Source: Megalobrama amblycephala
Lineage: Eukaryota; Chordata; Actinopteri; Cypriniformes; Xenocyprididae
Assembly: GCF_018812025.1 (NCBI RefSeq)
Contig: NC_063066.1
Span: forward strand, 8,826,382 to 8,890,381
Length of the DNA: 64,000 nt
Direction of reading: 5' to 3'
Shown one piece after another: positions 24,725-36,514 of the stretch (position 1 is its first letter; each line of letters begins with the position of its first letter). Below the pieces are notes generated by a model. It did no database searches. It worked only from the letters and a program-made list of their open reading frames with translations, and was not told the DNA's origin. Made by a program: the position numbers and the translations under genes.

Positions 24725-26326
24725 CAGTGCCCTCCACAATTATTGGCACCCTTAGTAAATATGAGCAAAGGCGGCTGTGAAAATAAATCTGCATTGTTTA
24801 TCCTTTTGATGTTTCATTCAAAAAATTCACAAAACTCTAACCTTTCATTGAAGGAAAACAGTTGAAAGTGGGGGGAAACTCACATTATGAAATAAATGAT
24901 TTTCTCCAATACATGTTGACCACAATTATTGGCACCCCTAGTAATTCTTATGAGTAAAATATCTCTGAAGTAAATTCCCATTCATATTTACATTTTTTAG
25001 CACACCAGGGTGATCATGAACATGAAATTGTCCAGCCATGACTTCCTGTTCCACAGGAGAATAAACATGAGGAAACACAAAGGCCAAATTCCCGTAATCA
25101 TTCATCACAATGAGAAAAACCACAGAATATAGTTCTGATGTGCAGCAAAAGATTGTTGAGCTTCACAAAATAGAAAGTGGCTGTAAGAAAATAGCTAAAG
25201 CTTTGAAAATCCCCATTTCCACTATTAGGGCAATAATTAAGAAGTTCCAATTAACTAAAGATGTTACAAATCTGCCTGGAAGAGGACCTTTGTCTAAATC
25301 CTCCTAATGCATGTGAGGAGGAAAGTTTGAGTGGCCAAAGACTCTCCAAGGATCACAGTTGGAGAATTGCAGAGATTAGTTGAGTCTTGAGTCTCAGAAA
25401 GCCTAAAAAGAATTATCAAAAGCACCTACATCCCCACAAGATGTTCAGGAGGGTTTCAAGAAAAATCCTCTGCTCTCATCCAGAAACAATCTCCAGCATA
25501 TTCAGTTGTCAGACATGACTGGAACTTCAAACTGGACCGGCTTCTATGGTCAGATGAAACTAAAAAAAGAGCTTTTTGGCAGCAAACCCACCAGATGGGT
25601 TTAGTGCACACATGGATAAAAAGTACCCCATGCCCACGGTTAAATATACTGCTGGATCTTTAATGTTGTGGGCCTATTTTTCTGCTGGAGGTCCTGGACA
25701 TCTTGTTCAGATACATGGTATCATGGATTCTATCAAATATCAACAGATAAAAAATCAAAACCTGACCGCTTCTGCTAGAAATCCAATAATGGGCTGTGGT
25801 TGGATCTTCCATCAGGACAATGATCCAAAACAAACATCAAATCCAACACAACAATGGGTCATTGAGCACAAAATGAAGCTTCTGCCATGGCCATCTCAGT
25901 CCCCTGACCTGAACCCTAAAGAAAATGAGTGGAGTGAACTGAAGAGAAGAAGCACCAACATGGAGCTGGAATCTGAAGGATCTGGAGAGATTCTGCATGA
26001 AGGAATGGTCTCTGATCTCTTGTCAGGTGTTCTCCAAACTCATCAGGCATTATAGGTGAAGACTCAGAGCTGTTATCTTGGGAAAAGGAGGTTGCAAAAA
26101 GTTTTGAATAAAAGGGTGCCAATAATTGTGGCCAACGTGTTTTGGAGAAAAACATTTATTTCATAATGTGAGTTTCCCCCCACTTTCAATTATTTTCCTT
26201 AAATGAAAGGTTCAAATTTTGTGAATTTTTTGAATGAAAGATCAAAAGGATAAACAATGCAGATTTATTTTCACAGCCGCTTTTGCTCATAATTACTAAG
26301 GGTGCCAATATTTGTGGAGGGCACTA
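24725..26326 (+). mobile_element. Tc1/mariner element with IR/DR ends
   Basis: The ends cagtgccctcc and ggagggcacta are flanked by TA (24723-24724 and 26327-26328), the Tc1/mariner target. Terminal inverted repeats are about 210-230 bp. Each has an outer and an inner copy of cacaattattggcaccc (left near 24735 and 24922; right near 26114 and 26298). This is the IR/DR arrangement known from fish Tc1-like elements. A broken transposase lies between them. Confidence 0.9.
25110..26055 (+). pseudogene. Tc1-like transposase, degenerate
   Basis: The N-terminal piece (25110-25307, ATG at 25110) carries the helix-turn-helix region, including SGCKKIAKALKIPISTIRAI and then LPGRGP, the linker before the second DNA-binding half. 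It then hits a stop. Stops and frame changes occupy about 25305-25570. An open segment from 25576 to 26055 encodes the C-terminal catalytic part, with HQDNDPKQTS (second Asp of the DDE triad) and WPSQSPDLNPKENEWSELK (the final Glu). A functional Tc1 transposase is a single frame of about 340 residues, so this copy cannot make active enzyme. Confidence 0.88.
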
Positions 26327-26329
26327 TAT

Positions 26330-27147
26330 ACTAAGCTTAGAGTTATGGTTGTGATGAATAAAAAAGTTAAATACTCACAAAAAGAATATATGCCTCTCAT
26401 CAGTCTGGCCTACATAGTTAACAATGTATACAGTCTCCGTGCAGAACATTCATCAAAATCTAATAGCTCTTTAGAGAGATTCAAAAAGTTTTGAAATGCA
26501 GTTCATCACACAGTACAGGATCTCTGCCAACTCCCAGACAGACCTCCACTCCACCTGGACATACAGTTGCTATGTTTATTCTGGAGCTCCCATCCGCCTT
26601 ACAGGTGTTCCTCAGGACTAGATAAGTACATGGAATGTCAGTCTCCAAACACAGGTGCTCCTTATGAAAGTGAGCAATACTGCTTTACATTGCTGCTACA
26701 TCTGTGAAGCCGGGGTTATGAAAACACACAGAATGACAAAAATGTAATGGAGCATTCCTTCAGCATAAATGTCCTTTAGATATCAGACAAGACGCAGACA
26801 TCTGATCATTAATCTTCCCAGATATCTTTTTATTTTTATAGCAGTTTAAGTATCATATATAAAGCTACTTTATGATAAATCACAAAATACCATTAGACAG
26901 TGCTACTGACTTGGCTTTTATGAGCGATTATGGTGATTTAGATCCACTGCCTGCAACCAATAAAGCACATTTTGTGCTGTGTAGGTGTCAAATGAGACAT
27001 TTTCATTTCCAAATGTTTCATATCAATATCCTTTCCCGACAGACATTAAGATACAAAGCAAACAGACTCTTATTGCCCAACCCAAAATATTGCTCTAGGG
27101 TTACACTCAATGGGCATAAAAATGGCTTTATTTATAAAGCAGAAATA
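26330..27147. other. intronic unique DNA
   Basis: No gene or repeat recognised. The short frames at 26312-26494 and 26872-27231 lack recognisable protein features. Confidence 0.45.
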
Positions 27148-27617
27148 TACACTGCTGTTCAAAAGTTTGGGGTCAGTACGTTTTTTTTCTTTAAAGAAAT
27201 TAATACTTTTATTCAACAAGGACAAAAGTGACAAGACATTTATAATGTTACAAAATATTTATATTTTAAATAAATGCTGTACTATTAATCTTTCTATTCA
27301 TCAAAGAATCAACTGTTTTCAATAATAATAAATGTTTCTTGAGCAGCAAATCAGCGTATTAGAATGATTTCTGAAGGATCATGTGACACTGAAGACTGGA
27401 GTAATGATGCTGAAAATTCAGCTTTGCCATCACAGAAATAAATTACATTTGAAAATACATTAAAAAAAGAAAACAGTTATTATTATTATTATATTTCACA
27501 CTGTAGTTTTCACTGTATTTTGATCAAATAAATTAAGCCTTGGTGAGCCTTTTTTTACATTAACAATTAAAAAACTTTCTGGCTGGCACCGACTCCAAAC
27601 TTTTGAATGGTAGTGTA
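27148..27617. mobile_element. 470-bp DNA element, tgttcaaaagtttggggtca family
   Basis: The left end tacactgctgttcaaaagtt and the right end aacttttgaatggtagtgta are inverted copies. The interior carries tgagcagcaaatcagcgtat and gatttctgaaggatcatgtg, which recur at 24.4, 28.7, 31.3, 52.3 and 54.4 kb. No coding capacity. This is the most complete copy in the window. Confidence 0.75.
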
Positions 27618-28340
27618 TGTCATATATAAAACCTGTTATTTCAGTACCACACAAGATCTCAACAAACGTAAGAGCCTCTGTGAACACTCTCTATGCTCAC
27701 ATATTCAGCACAGTGTCTGATGCTGCTGCTGCTGCTCTGGTGAGGACAGAGGGAGGAATGTGAGCATATGTCTCCACACCCATCACCCTGACCACAGGCC
27801 CACTCCAGCAGGCAGCCAGCAGCTAGCCAAGAAAAACTAGCCAGCCATGAGGAGGCCTAGACACAGTTACAGAACACTGATGCACAGCTAAAGCACATCC
27901 AGACACAACTACAGTACACAGAGACGCCACTACTGCACACTGACAAAAGCAATGCTGCGTTATGTTGTTTACAGTGGGAATGATTCAAATATGCTTGGGA
28001 TATAATATTAAGTGTTCATTTATTTGTTTTTAGTGAAGGGAAAAACCTGTTAGTGTTTAATGCTGCTATGTTTGACATTTAAACATTTGCTATGTTTGAC
28101 ATTTAAAGTTTTGTGGTTGCCATTGTGCTGAAGGTAAACACTAAGCAACGACTGCGCTAATGCCAGTGACAAATAATATCTTATTTGTTCATTACACATA
28201 CATGTTAAATAAGTTATGCACTAATGCCAGTGATGAGTAATATCTTATTTGTTCATTAAATATACATGTTAAATGAGTTATGTTAGTATGCGCTATGATA
28301 GCTGTTGATCTGAACTGAAATAGATAAGAGTAATTGCTTC
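27618..28340. other. intronic unique DNA with a short direct duplication
   Basis: No gene. A (TGC)n run lies near 27720-27736. A local duplication places ctaatgccagtgacaaataatatcttatt (start about 28157) beside a second copy at about 28222 that also shares the following catacatgttaaat. The spacing is 65 bp. Confidence 0.45.
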
Positions 28341-28558
28341 CAGGGAGCGACTTAAATTTAAGTAATCAACTTAATTTTAAGTAATCAACTTAAAAATTTG
28401 TGATTATGCTATAATTTGTGAAGTTCCTTATGTAGCTTGTTGGTTGAACGTAAATCCACTCAAAGTTGTCACGACTTGATGCGATTGATGCAAACTGCAC
28501 GCAATCGATGCAAGTTACGTTATTTTTGTTAAGCCAACATATTATTTTTTAGAGTGTG
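28340..28558. repeat. repeat fragment ending ttttttagagtgt
   Basis: It contains two 18-bp tandem copies of taagtaatcaacttaa(tt) and ends cttaacataatt-type text: gccaacatattattttttag then agtgt. The last bases match the right end of the element at 21156-22600, suggesting a related DNA element. No opposite end was found. Confidence 0.35.
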
Positions 28559-28650
28559 GGAACAAAAAAGAACATAATTATTTGGGAACTAAACAGTTTT
28601 GGTGACCATTAACTTTCATTGTATGGGGAAAAAACACTGAGATATTCATG

Positions 28651-28985
28651 TAAACTACCATTCAAAGATTGGGGTCTGTAAGATTTGAAAGACATTAATA
28701 TATTCTTTTATTCAGCAAGGATGTGATAAATTAAACAAAAGTGATGACATTTATAACATTACAAAATTTCTATTTCAAATAAATGCTGTTCTTTTGAATG
28801 TTCTATTCATCACAAAAAATGGTTTTCAGAAAATATTCATTGATAATAATAAGAAATTAATTCTGAAGGATCATGTGACACTGAAGACTGGAGTAATGAT
28901 GGTGAAAATGCAGCTTTGCCATCACATTTTTAATATATTCAAATAGAAAACAGTTACTTTAAATTATAATATTATTTCACAACAA
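28651..28985. mobile_element. copy of the tttggggtc DNA-element family
   Basis: It starts taaactaccattcaaagatt, then ggggtctgta, followed by ttattcagcaaggatgtgat and ctgaaggatcatgtgacact. The right terminal repeat is not visible, so the copy is 3'-truncated. Confidence 0.65.
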
Positions 28986-29029
28986 CTTAAAATATTTTTT
29001 ACTAAAAAGAAACTTAGTCAAAAGGTGGA

Positions 29030-29690
29030 AAACAGTTTGTGGGAGGTAAAAGCAGAGAATGAGGAAAAACTCTTTCTTTAGAGCAGTCTAACACAGTATT
29101 AGATTGTTCGTTTGAAGATAACTGATTCTTTTCCTCTGTGAACCGTCCTAACCCTATGTCAGCATTCCCCATCAACCCCTTCAATGGGCACCATTGTGGG
29201 GCAAATTCAAGTCAACACATATTAATTAGCACAACCAATGTCAGCGAGGCCACTGGTGTCAGCTATATGGCTCCTCTCACTAAATCTGCTCATAATTAGA
29301 TTTACTCAAACATATTTTTAGCTCTAAAGTTCAGATTAGACACAGGGAGAAATGGACACAAAGAGGGATAAAACAGATTCAGAAACAGATCTTACCACAG
29401 TGGGAATGTAATTTCCTGTGGTATGGTGAAGGCCTAGTTGCTGTCTCACCATTAGAAATCACTGTGCAAAGGTCATTTCAGTGAGCTGAGCTGATGGCAT
29501 ACATGAACTTACTGCTCAGAAACGCTTGTACATGCTCCAACTAGTGTTAGTTAGAGGCTGTGAACATGCTGAAAAATTAAAAAATGGACCAGCAGAACCT
29601 GAAACCTCACAAACAAGGGAAGAAGGACTAACGGTGACTAAGACAGCAAGTCCATACAAAAAAGTACCACAGTAATCATATTTTTAGTTG
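29030..29690. other. intronic unique DNA, possible conserved block
   Basis: No gene. About 29160-29330 is non-repetitive and contains cacatattaattagcacaac and gctcataattagatttactc, clustered homeodomain-type cores. This is only a candidate regulatory block. Confidence 0.3.
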
Positions 29691-29738
29691 TGGCCTAATG
29701 GTTGGAGTCGGACTTGTAACCCCAAGGTTGCGGGCAGG
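29690..29738 (+). repeat. tRNA-derived SINE head fragment
   Basis: The text tggcctaatggttggagtcg followed by gacttgtaaccccaaggttg resembles the 5' part of a tRNA: an A-box of the form TGGCnnAGTGG, an anticodon-arm-like centre, then the start of the B-box (ggttgcggg). The B-box is cut off where another repeat (gggttgccaggttttcacaa) begins. It is too short to be a tRNA gene. Confidence 0.45.
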
Positions 29739-30250
29739 GTTGCCAGGTTTTCACAACAAAACCCGCCCAATTGCTAAAAAACAAGCTCCAGGGGGTAAAA
29801 TCTGGGGGTTCCCCTGGTAAAATTTGATATTCAGTGGCTAAATATCATATTTTATTCGGGTTCGTTTCAATCCACGGACATGGGGGGGTTTCGCCCAATT
29901 GTTTATTTACTGACATTCTGGGATTTTTACTTCCAGAACCCAGCTGTTACACTTTATAGCGCCTCTTGTCGTAGCAAACACCGCTAACTGTGGTATTTTG
30001 GTAGAAACTAGGTTTACTGTGGTGATATTTTGTAACTATTTTTCATGAACTGCTTGTAGATGCCCTGAACAGAAACGACTGTCGCTAATAAAATCCCTAT
30101 TAACCTCAAATGCAACCTCACGGCTCTTTTCTGTGCTTCCTGGCTTACGGATGAACCGCAGTAGGTGAGACACAGTTTGTGTTTCCAGTCTTTGGGGTGA
30201 CGGACAGACATGACGCAGAAAGATGTCTGGAATCAATTCTGGACGTCCTG
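29739..30250. repeat. unclassified fish repeat starting gggttgccaggttttcac
   Basis: The block starts with a short inverted pair (gggttgccaggtttt / aaaacccgccc) and holds a G7 run at 29882. I recognise its first bases as a common teleost repeat but cannot place its far end. The overlapping minus frames (30014-30278) have no protein signature. Confidence 0.35.
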
Positions 30251-32530
30251 CTAACGTAAGTAAAAAACCTTCACACAAACAAACACTCTCTTTTGGAAAC
30301 TCTCAGGAACAGAAATGAATTGGAAGGTGAAAAGAGGCGTTCTCTGTGTGAAATATGATCCTAATTGGTTTATTATTTTTTGTCATAACACAACTGTCGA
30401 GATTCCTATCCTTTTCCTTTAATGTGACATTACCTTTGTTAGTGTTTGAAACCTGCCTACCGCATACAACAATGTTTGGTGAGACGCCATAAACTCCCAG
30501 CCACCATGTTAAGCCTTCCACAATGGGAATGACTGTAGATGTAATCCATCTAGCTCCTGTGCATATTGAGTCAGGCGCTGTTTACACAAATGCTGGTTAG
30601 GTATCATTATTTCTCTGTGTATGTGGTTATCTGTTAAGTGCATATGGTTGAATGTGTGTGTGTGGGGAGGGATTGTTGTTTATATACAGAGGAAGAAATA
30701 AGGAACCCTTGTAGAAGGAGCCAGATCCACTGGGCTGTTTCTCATGGCAAACTTCCTCTCTCTGTGATCAGGATTATTTGCAGATGCGATGGTGCCATTG
30801 CTCCTTTCTCAAAGAGAAAAAAACCCTCACCATCTGCTCTTTTTTCCATTTACTGATCTCACTTTTCTCATCTTGTTTTACAAACAGCCTTGGATGAGCC
30901 CTAATCTAACTCTACAGGTCATGAGTGGTGAGATTTTACCATTTTCTGTTGTTAGGTGAGAAATCTTTACATCCAGGAATCTATTTTGATGCTTGATAAC
31001 AACACCGCCCATTCATTCTCCTGGTACATTCTTCATAATATGGGCTGGAAATGTCAAAAGGTCTCAAAAATGTAAGAATGTCTCAAAGAGCTAAAGATAT
31101 TAACAATTTCAAAGAATATACTTATTGCAAAACAATTAACAATCATCAAAGAGAGAATGAAAACAAGCAGGAAGTGGCACAACAGTACACCAGATGGTCC
31201 TTAAACTGCATTAGGATGTTAGAAAATGCTAGAAAACATATATTATCCTTAAAAAACAAAGAGAACCATATGACAAATATTAAGCAGCACAGCTGTTTCC
31301 AACATTGATAATAATAAAAAATGTTACTGAGCAGCAAATCATCATATTAGAATGATTTCTGAAGGATCATGTGACACTGAAGACTGGAGTAATGATGCTG
31401 AAAATTCAGCGTATTAATTACATATAAATTCAATTTTAAAATATTTTATGAGACTTCTTTAAAAAATGCCTGCTTTTTCAGTCCATTCGATGAAATTACT
31501 CAGCATAATCTCTACAGGGCTGAACAAAGACTTAAAACAAATTATTTCAGCAAATTAAATGTTACCGTATTTCATTACTAAGATGTAAATTTAAGAAACA
31601 TTCTCAGTCTTACCGTCTGGGTTTTTGTCTTTCTGGGTTGACATTCACCATATATTAAGGAAGCTAAAGATAACTAAGAAATGACTTTACTCTTGCTCAT
31701 TTCCTGCACATTTTGCCCTATTCATTTCCAGGTGTATTTCAGGTTGATTTCCACATTACACTGAGCCGACATCTGTGTTGTCTATAGCTCCAAGCACCTG
31801 GGCCACTGCAGCCAAACATCTGCAGTCCAAACACCACTGAATATGCCCTTACATACACAAACATGGTCATGCATTCTCATACCTGCGCACAAACTCCCAT
31901 ACAACAAGAACACACGCACATTCACGCTATATCAGGGGTTTTCAAAGTCAAAGACATCAGGCCTCCCTTCCAGCACAACATACTGTACACAATCCTTAAT
32001 ACAGCTATAAAAGATTCAATCAAGAGCAGTAAATGATTTTCTTTTTCTTTTATTGTTTGATTAACATTAACGACAGGCCTATATGAGGCTGTTGTCACTT
32101 TAAGATTTTATGCATGGATCCAACATAATGATCATTTCACCCAACTGTTTACTTTCACTTCAGACATAACTGACTGTGTTTAAGTGAATACTCACCAAGA
32201 CGGGCATTTTGACGCATAAGTGTGTGTAATGGACCGTTGAAGCGCAATAAGTCGTGAAAATGAACTGAATTCAGCACTCATGCACTTCGGATGTGCTCCA
32301 AAGAAAGCGGCCTGTCAGTATCGAATTCAGTTCTGTGTTTTTGTGTTTTCTTCTCATTCATGTTTATTTGCTGCTCTAAGCAGTCCTGCACTGCACGGAT
32401 ATATTTACATACATTTAAAGTATATAGAAAAATCTCTATTGATTGACATTGTCCTGAATAAATAAATACATATAAACAAATTAATTTAAAATAAAAAAAT
32501 GTAATAATGTAAATTAAATCATATTACTGT
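30251..32530. other. intronic, mostly unique DNA
   Basis: No gene. An internal fragment of the tttggggtca DNA-element family (ctgaaggatcatgtgacact) lies at about 31290-31412. The rest has no recognised feature. Confidence 0.45.
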
Positions 32531-32536
32531 TTTTCG

Positions 32537-32862
32537 TTACACTTTACAATAAGGTTCACAATGTCAGTTCATTTTAGCTCAGGTCCAATAAATAATATAA
32601 ACAGATATAACTTTTGATTTTAATAATGTATTTGTAATTAGTCAGGGTTCTGTCACTTCGGTCTTGTTTATTGTTGATTTGGTGACAGAGCTCTTTCACT
32701 CCTTTCGTCTCATGTTTGTGAGAGCGTGCAGTTTTGCGTGATACGTTGTATGTGCGGAACATGGTGTTCGGATCCCGGCACTTCGGTTTCGGTTCAGTGT
32801 CGGGGTTCGGACATTCATGTTATTTCATGTAAACAAATGGAACCTTATTGTACAGTCTTACC
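32537..32862. mobile_element. short element with ttacactttacaataaggtt ends
   Basis: The left end ttacactttacaataaggtt is mirrored by ggaaccttattgtacagtct at 32839-32858. A related copy lies at 35791-36053 and an end fragment (ctcactgtaaagtgtaaaa) at 34150-34170. Non-coding. Confidence 0.6.
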
Positions 32863-32943
32863 AAAATATAATTTAACATTGCTGTGTGACATTGATGCAT
32901 ATGTTGTTACATAAAGTTGTATAAATTAACATTAATATATTAA

Positions 32944-34061
32944 AGGGTTAGTTCACCCAAAAATAAAAATTATGTCATTAATGACTCGCCCTCATGTCGT
33001 TCCAAACCCGTAAGACCTCCGTTCATCTTTGGAACACGGTTTAAGATATTTTAGATTTAGTCCGAGAGCTTTCAGTCCCTCCATTGAAAATGTATGTACG
33101 GTATACTGTCCATGTCCAGAAAGGTAATAAAAACATCATCAAAGTAGTCCATGTGACATCAGTGGGTCAGTTAGAATTTGTTGAAGCATCGAAAATACAT
33201 TTTGGTCCAAAAATAACAAAAATAAATTCATAAGTTCAAATAAATATGGCTGAGCAAAAAAATGCAAGTCTTCCTCTGTGTCGAAATCCTTAGACATGTT
33301 TTGTTTACAGCGTGTGTCTCCCTCAAGGCAGGAACACACCAAGCCGACTGTCGGCCGTCTGGCAGTTTATCTTCATCGGCCGACTAAGTTTTCTCAGTGT
33401 GTTCCGCGCCGTCGGCTGAAGTTGGTCCTCGTCGGCTTTTTTTCGGCTGATTCAAAATGTTGAATTGCCGTCGGAGCTCGTCGGTCCGTCGGGCCATCTG
33501 ATCATTCTGATTGGCTGTTCAGCTACTGCCGCCTGCTGGTTCGGAAAGGCATTTCATCTCACGCAGGCGCAGAACTGACGTGCTACTTGGCCGTCGTGAA
33601 CCAACTCTGCAGTCTGCTTTCGTTGCCACTAGTTTGTCGGCGTTGGCTTGGTGTGTTCTGGCCTTCAGACTGTAAACGAAGCTCGGGCGCACCGGATAAC
33701 ACGTCAGCAGCGTCACTGCGGAGTCGTGAATGCGGATTGACAACAGACCCGGAAGAGAAGACAATGCTGAATAAAGTCGTAGTTTTTGTTATTTTTGGAC
33801 CAAAATGTATTTTCGATGCTTCAACAAATTCTAACTGACCCACTGATGTCACATGGACTACTTTGATGATGTTTTTATTATCTTTCTGGACATGGACAGT
33901 ATACCGTACATACATTTTCAACGGAGGGACAGAAAGCTCTCGGACTAAATCTAAAATATCTTAAACTGTGTTCCGAAGATGAACGGAGGTCTTACGGGTT
34001 TGGAACGACATGAGGGTGAGTAATTAATGACATAACTTTCATTTTTGGGTGAACTAACCCT
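32944..34061. mobile_element. palindromic TTAA MITE carrying a nested element
   Basis: TTAA at 32940-32943 and 34062-34065. The arms AGGGTTAGTTCACCCAAAAA and TTTTTGGGTGAACTAACCCT pair through blocks such as ggtccaaaaataacaaaa / ttgttatttttggacc. The hairpin is interrupted at its apex by a second inverted-repeat element at about 33325-33665, which explains the length of 1118 bp. Confidence 0.85.
33325..33665. mobile_element. 341-bp element with AAGGCAGGAACACACCAAGC ends, nested
   Basis: The left end aaggcaggaacacaccaagc is inverted at the right as gcttggtgtgttctggcctt (two mismatches). The interior is unusually CpG- and TCGG-rich (for example cgtcggctgaagttggtcctc), unlike the host MITE. No clear target duplication. 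Confidence 0.65.
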
Positions 34062-34174
34062 TTAAGAATAAACAGTATATTTATAAATGAATATTAACCA
34101 AGATTATCAAATGCTCATTATTAGTTCATGAAAGCATAAGTCAGATAAACAAATTGAAACTCACTGTAAAGTGT

Positions 34175-35785
34175 AAAAAAAAAAAACCTTTGTTTTTGAA
34201 TCTTTTTTTCCAAATATGTTCTCAAATGTCCCTAAAGGGAGGTTTTGTCATATTTAACTAGCTTCTGGGGACAGGATTTCTCCTCAAAGCAGAGCTAATT
34301 AAACCCACCCACCCACTCACACACACTCATATAAATGTATACTTCCTCACATAAACACAAACTCGCACGTACACACACACACAAACACACACTGGTTTCC
34401 ATGTTTTAATGGGGACTTTCCAAAGACATAATGGTTTTTATACTGTACAAACTGTATATTCTATCCCCTAACCCTAAACCAACCCATCACAGAAGACTTT
34501 CTGCATTCTTACATTTTCAAAAAACTTAATTTTATATAATTTATAAGCTGTTTTCCCTAATAGGGACCCAAAAAATGTCCCCACGAGGGTATTACTATCC
34601 TTTGGTTTCCATAATGTAGGGAATGTCAGTACACACACACACACACACACACACAGACACACAGCGCATTCTACTAACACTTGGCAGGCTGGCCTCATAT
34701 GCAGCTTGTTTACGGCTGTGGCACAGAGCGCCTGTGCTGTAATGTTCCGTAATGGAAAACGTGTGCTTTGCTCCTCACCTATCAGGTGCTAGAGGTCAGA
34801 GGTGACACATGGAGCCTGTTAGCATTCCAGCTTCAAGATCAGAGGAAGGATGAAACTATTTATGCTGCTAGAGTAGCGTATGCTCCGTGTGCTTGTGTTT
34901 GAATGCTTGTGCCTGTCGTTTCGTCTCACAAATTCACACCATCCATCACAAAATTTCCTCTCCTCTCCATTCCTCTTACTCTCTCCATATCTTAAGTAAA
35001 TCTGTAGCAGACCCGAGAGTCGGGCCCTGCCCAGGCTCTCGCAGCGAGCTGCATGTTTCACATTACAGGCATATTTCCACATTGTATTTTGCTAACCCTC
35101 GCCTGCTGATAAAGGGCCAAAGAGCTTCAAAGAAAAAATGCTCCTCAGCACTTACAGTGACCAAACGTCTGCTGAGCACTGGAAAATAACAAGAGCTCTT
35201 TTGACAGGACTCATGCTGTGTGGCGGAGTGGTCAAGGCTACGAAGCCCAGCGCACTTCGACCGGCCCTCTCGAAAATCCCCCGACTCCAGGGGTTTGGCC
35301 TTTCGGTGATAGCTACATTCATCAACTCCTCCTGGGTTCCTCCTTGATAAAATGAGAAGGGAACTAAAGGAGCACAGAGAGTGTGGGAAATGTAAGGAAA
35401 GTAGCAAAGCACTTGCAAGAGACGGGCTGAAAGAGATACTTTGTTTTAAACTACAAAATGGGGTGATCATTCAGGGTCTGGATGAAGAAAAAGATGAGAA
35501 AGTGTGATAGAATGGGGCGGAAGCTCATAAAGAATGAAAAGCGGTGATGACAGCAGGGCACGAGGTTTATGGTTTGGCTTAGTGCAAGCGTGCTGTCCCG
35601 ACTAAAAGTGATGAGACTGAGAGAGCAGGTCTATGTCTGGTTTATCTTTCACACACTCACCACTACACACGACAGTTTTCAATTCCACTCATCGAATACA
35701 ATTTTTGCAAAATACAAAAAATAAAATCCATTCCTCTTATTTGATTGGCCGAGCAGCATTTCAGGAATGCTGATATTTCTTTGAA
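34175..35785. other. intronic unique DNA, GC-balanced
   Basis: No gene. It contains an (AC)n run at 34631-34655 with shorter ones near 34373-34395. About 34990-35340 is non-repetitive, GC-rich for this intron and has many short open frames on both strands. None shows glypican or other recognisable protein similarity or convincing splice sites. Confidence 0.4.
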
Positions 35786-35790
35786 CATTC

Positions 35791-36053
35791 TCACTTTACA
35801 ATAAGATTACATTTTTTAACATTATTTAAATGTGTTTTGTTATTATGAACTAATTACAGTATATATAATCAACAATAATACAATCATGTCAATTCATACA
35901 GCTTAAAAAAGTAAAAAATATGTAGAGAAAAATGTACTAACGCTAACAAATGTACTAAGTAGAAATGAACTAACACACTGTTTATTGTTAGTTTATGATA
36001 CCAGCTGCATGGACTAATGTTAACAGATTGAAGCATATTGTAAAGTATTGGGA
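35791..36053. mobile_element. second copy of the cactttacaataag element
   Basis: The left end cactttacaataagattac is mirrored by gcatattgtaaagtattggg at the right. The interior is AT-rich, with tgaactaattacag and gaaatgaactaacacac. Non-coding. Confidence 0.5.
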
Positions 36054-36169
36054 GGTTCACTTTGTAACACTCTGCTTGTTTGTGTTCGTGGCGTTTCAGT
36101 CTCCGTGTTCTGTGACAACGCTTGACCCTGCTTTTGCTTTTTTCAACTATTTATGTTGGCAGCGAAAAA

Positions 36170-36507
36170 ATAAACATAATAACTGGCCAGTTATTTCTTT
36201 TTAATGTCTTGTTTATAGAATCGTTGCATAACATATATATCACACTTGAAACCGGTGTTAATTCTGTTAACGAAAACTATGAAGAAAAATGTTCGTCGAC
36301 AAGCTTTTTTCCCATGACTAAGACGAGACGATGAGACAATAAGGTCATTAAATGATAACTGTGACTATATCAACATGCAATCTCGTTGACGAAAAAAGAG
36401 GAGACTAAAATGTCGTTTAAAAATAAAAACTTTACCACAATCTCGGTCGGACAAAAAAGAGGAGACATGCTGCTGTACGAGCCAGTTTGCGGTTGCCAGA
36501 TGTCAAG
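36170..36507. repeat. gttaacgaaaact repeat, copy 1
   Basis: It includes aactggccagttatttcttt, cacacttgaaaccggtgtta, gttaacgaaaactatgaaga and ends cagtttgcggttgccagatg. The same order appears at 39340-39668, with about 85-90% identity by eye. Both copies are immediately followed by a TTAA-type element. Confidence 0.7.
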
Positions 36508-36514
36508 AGTTTAA

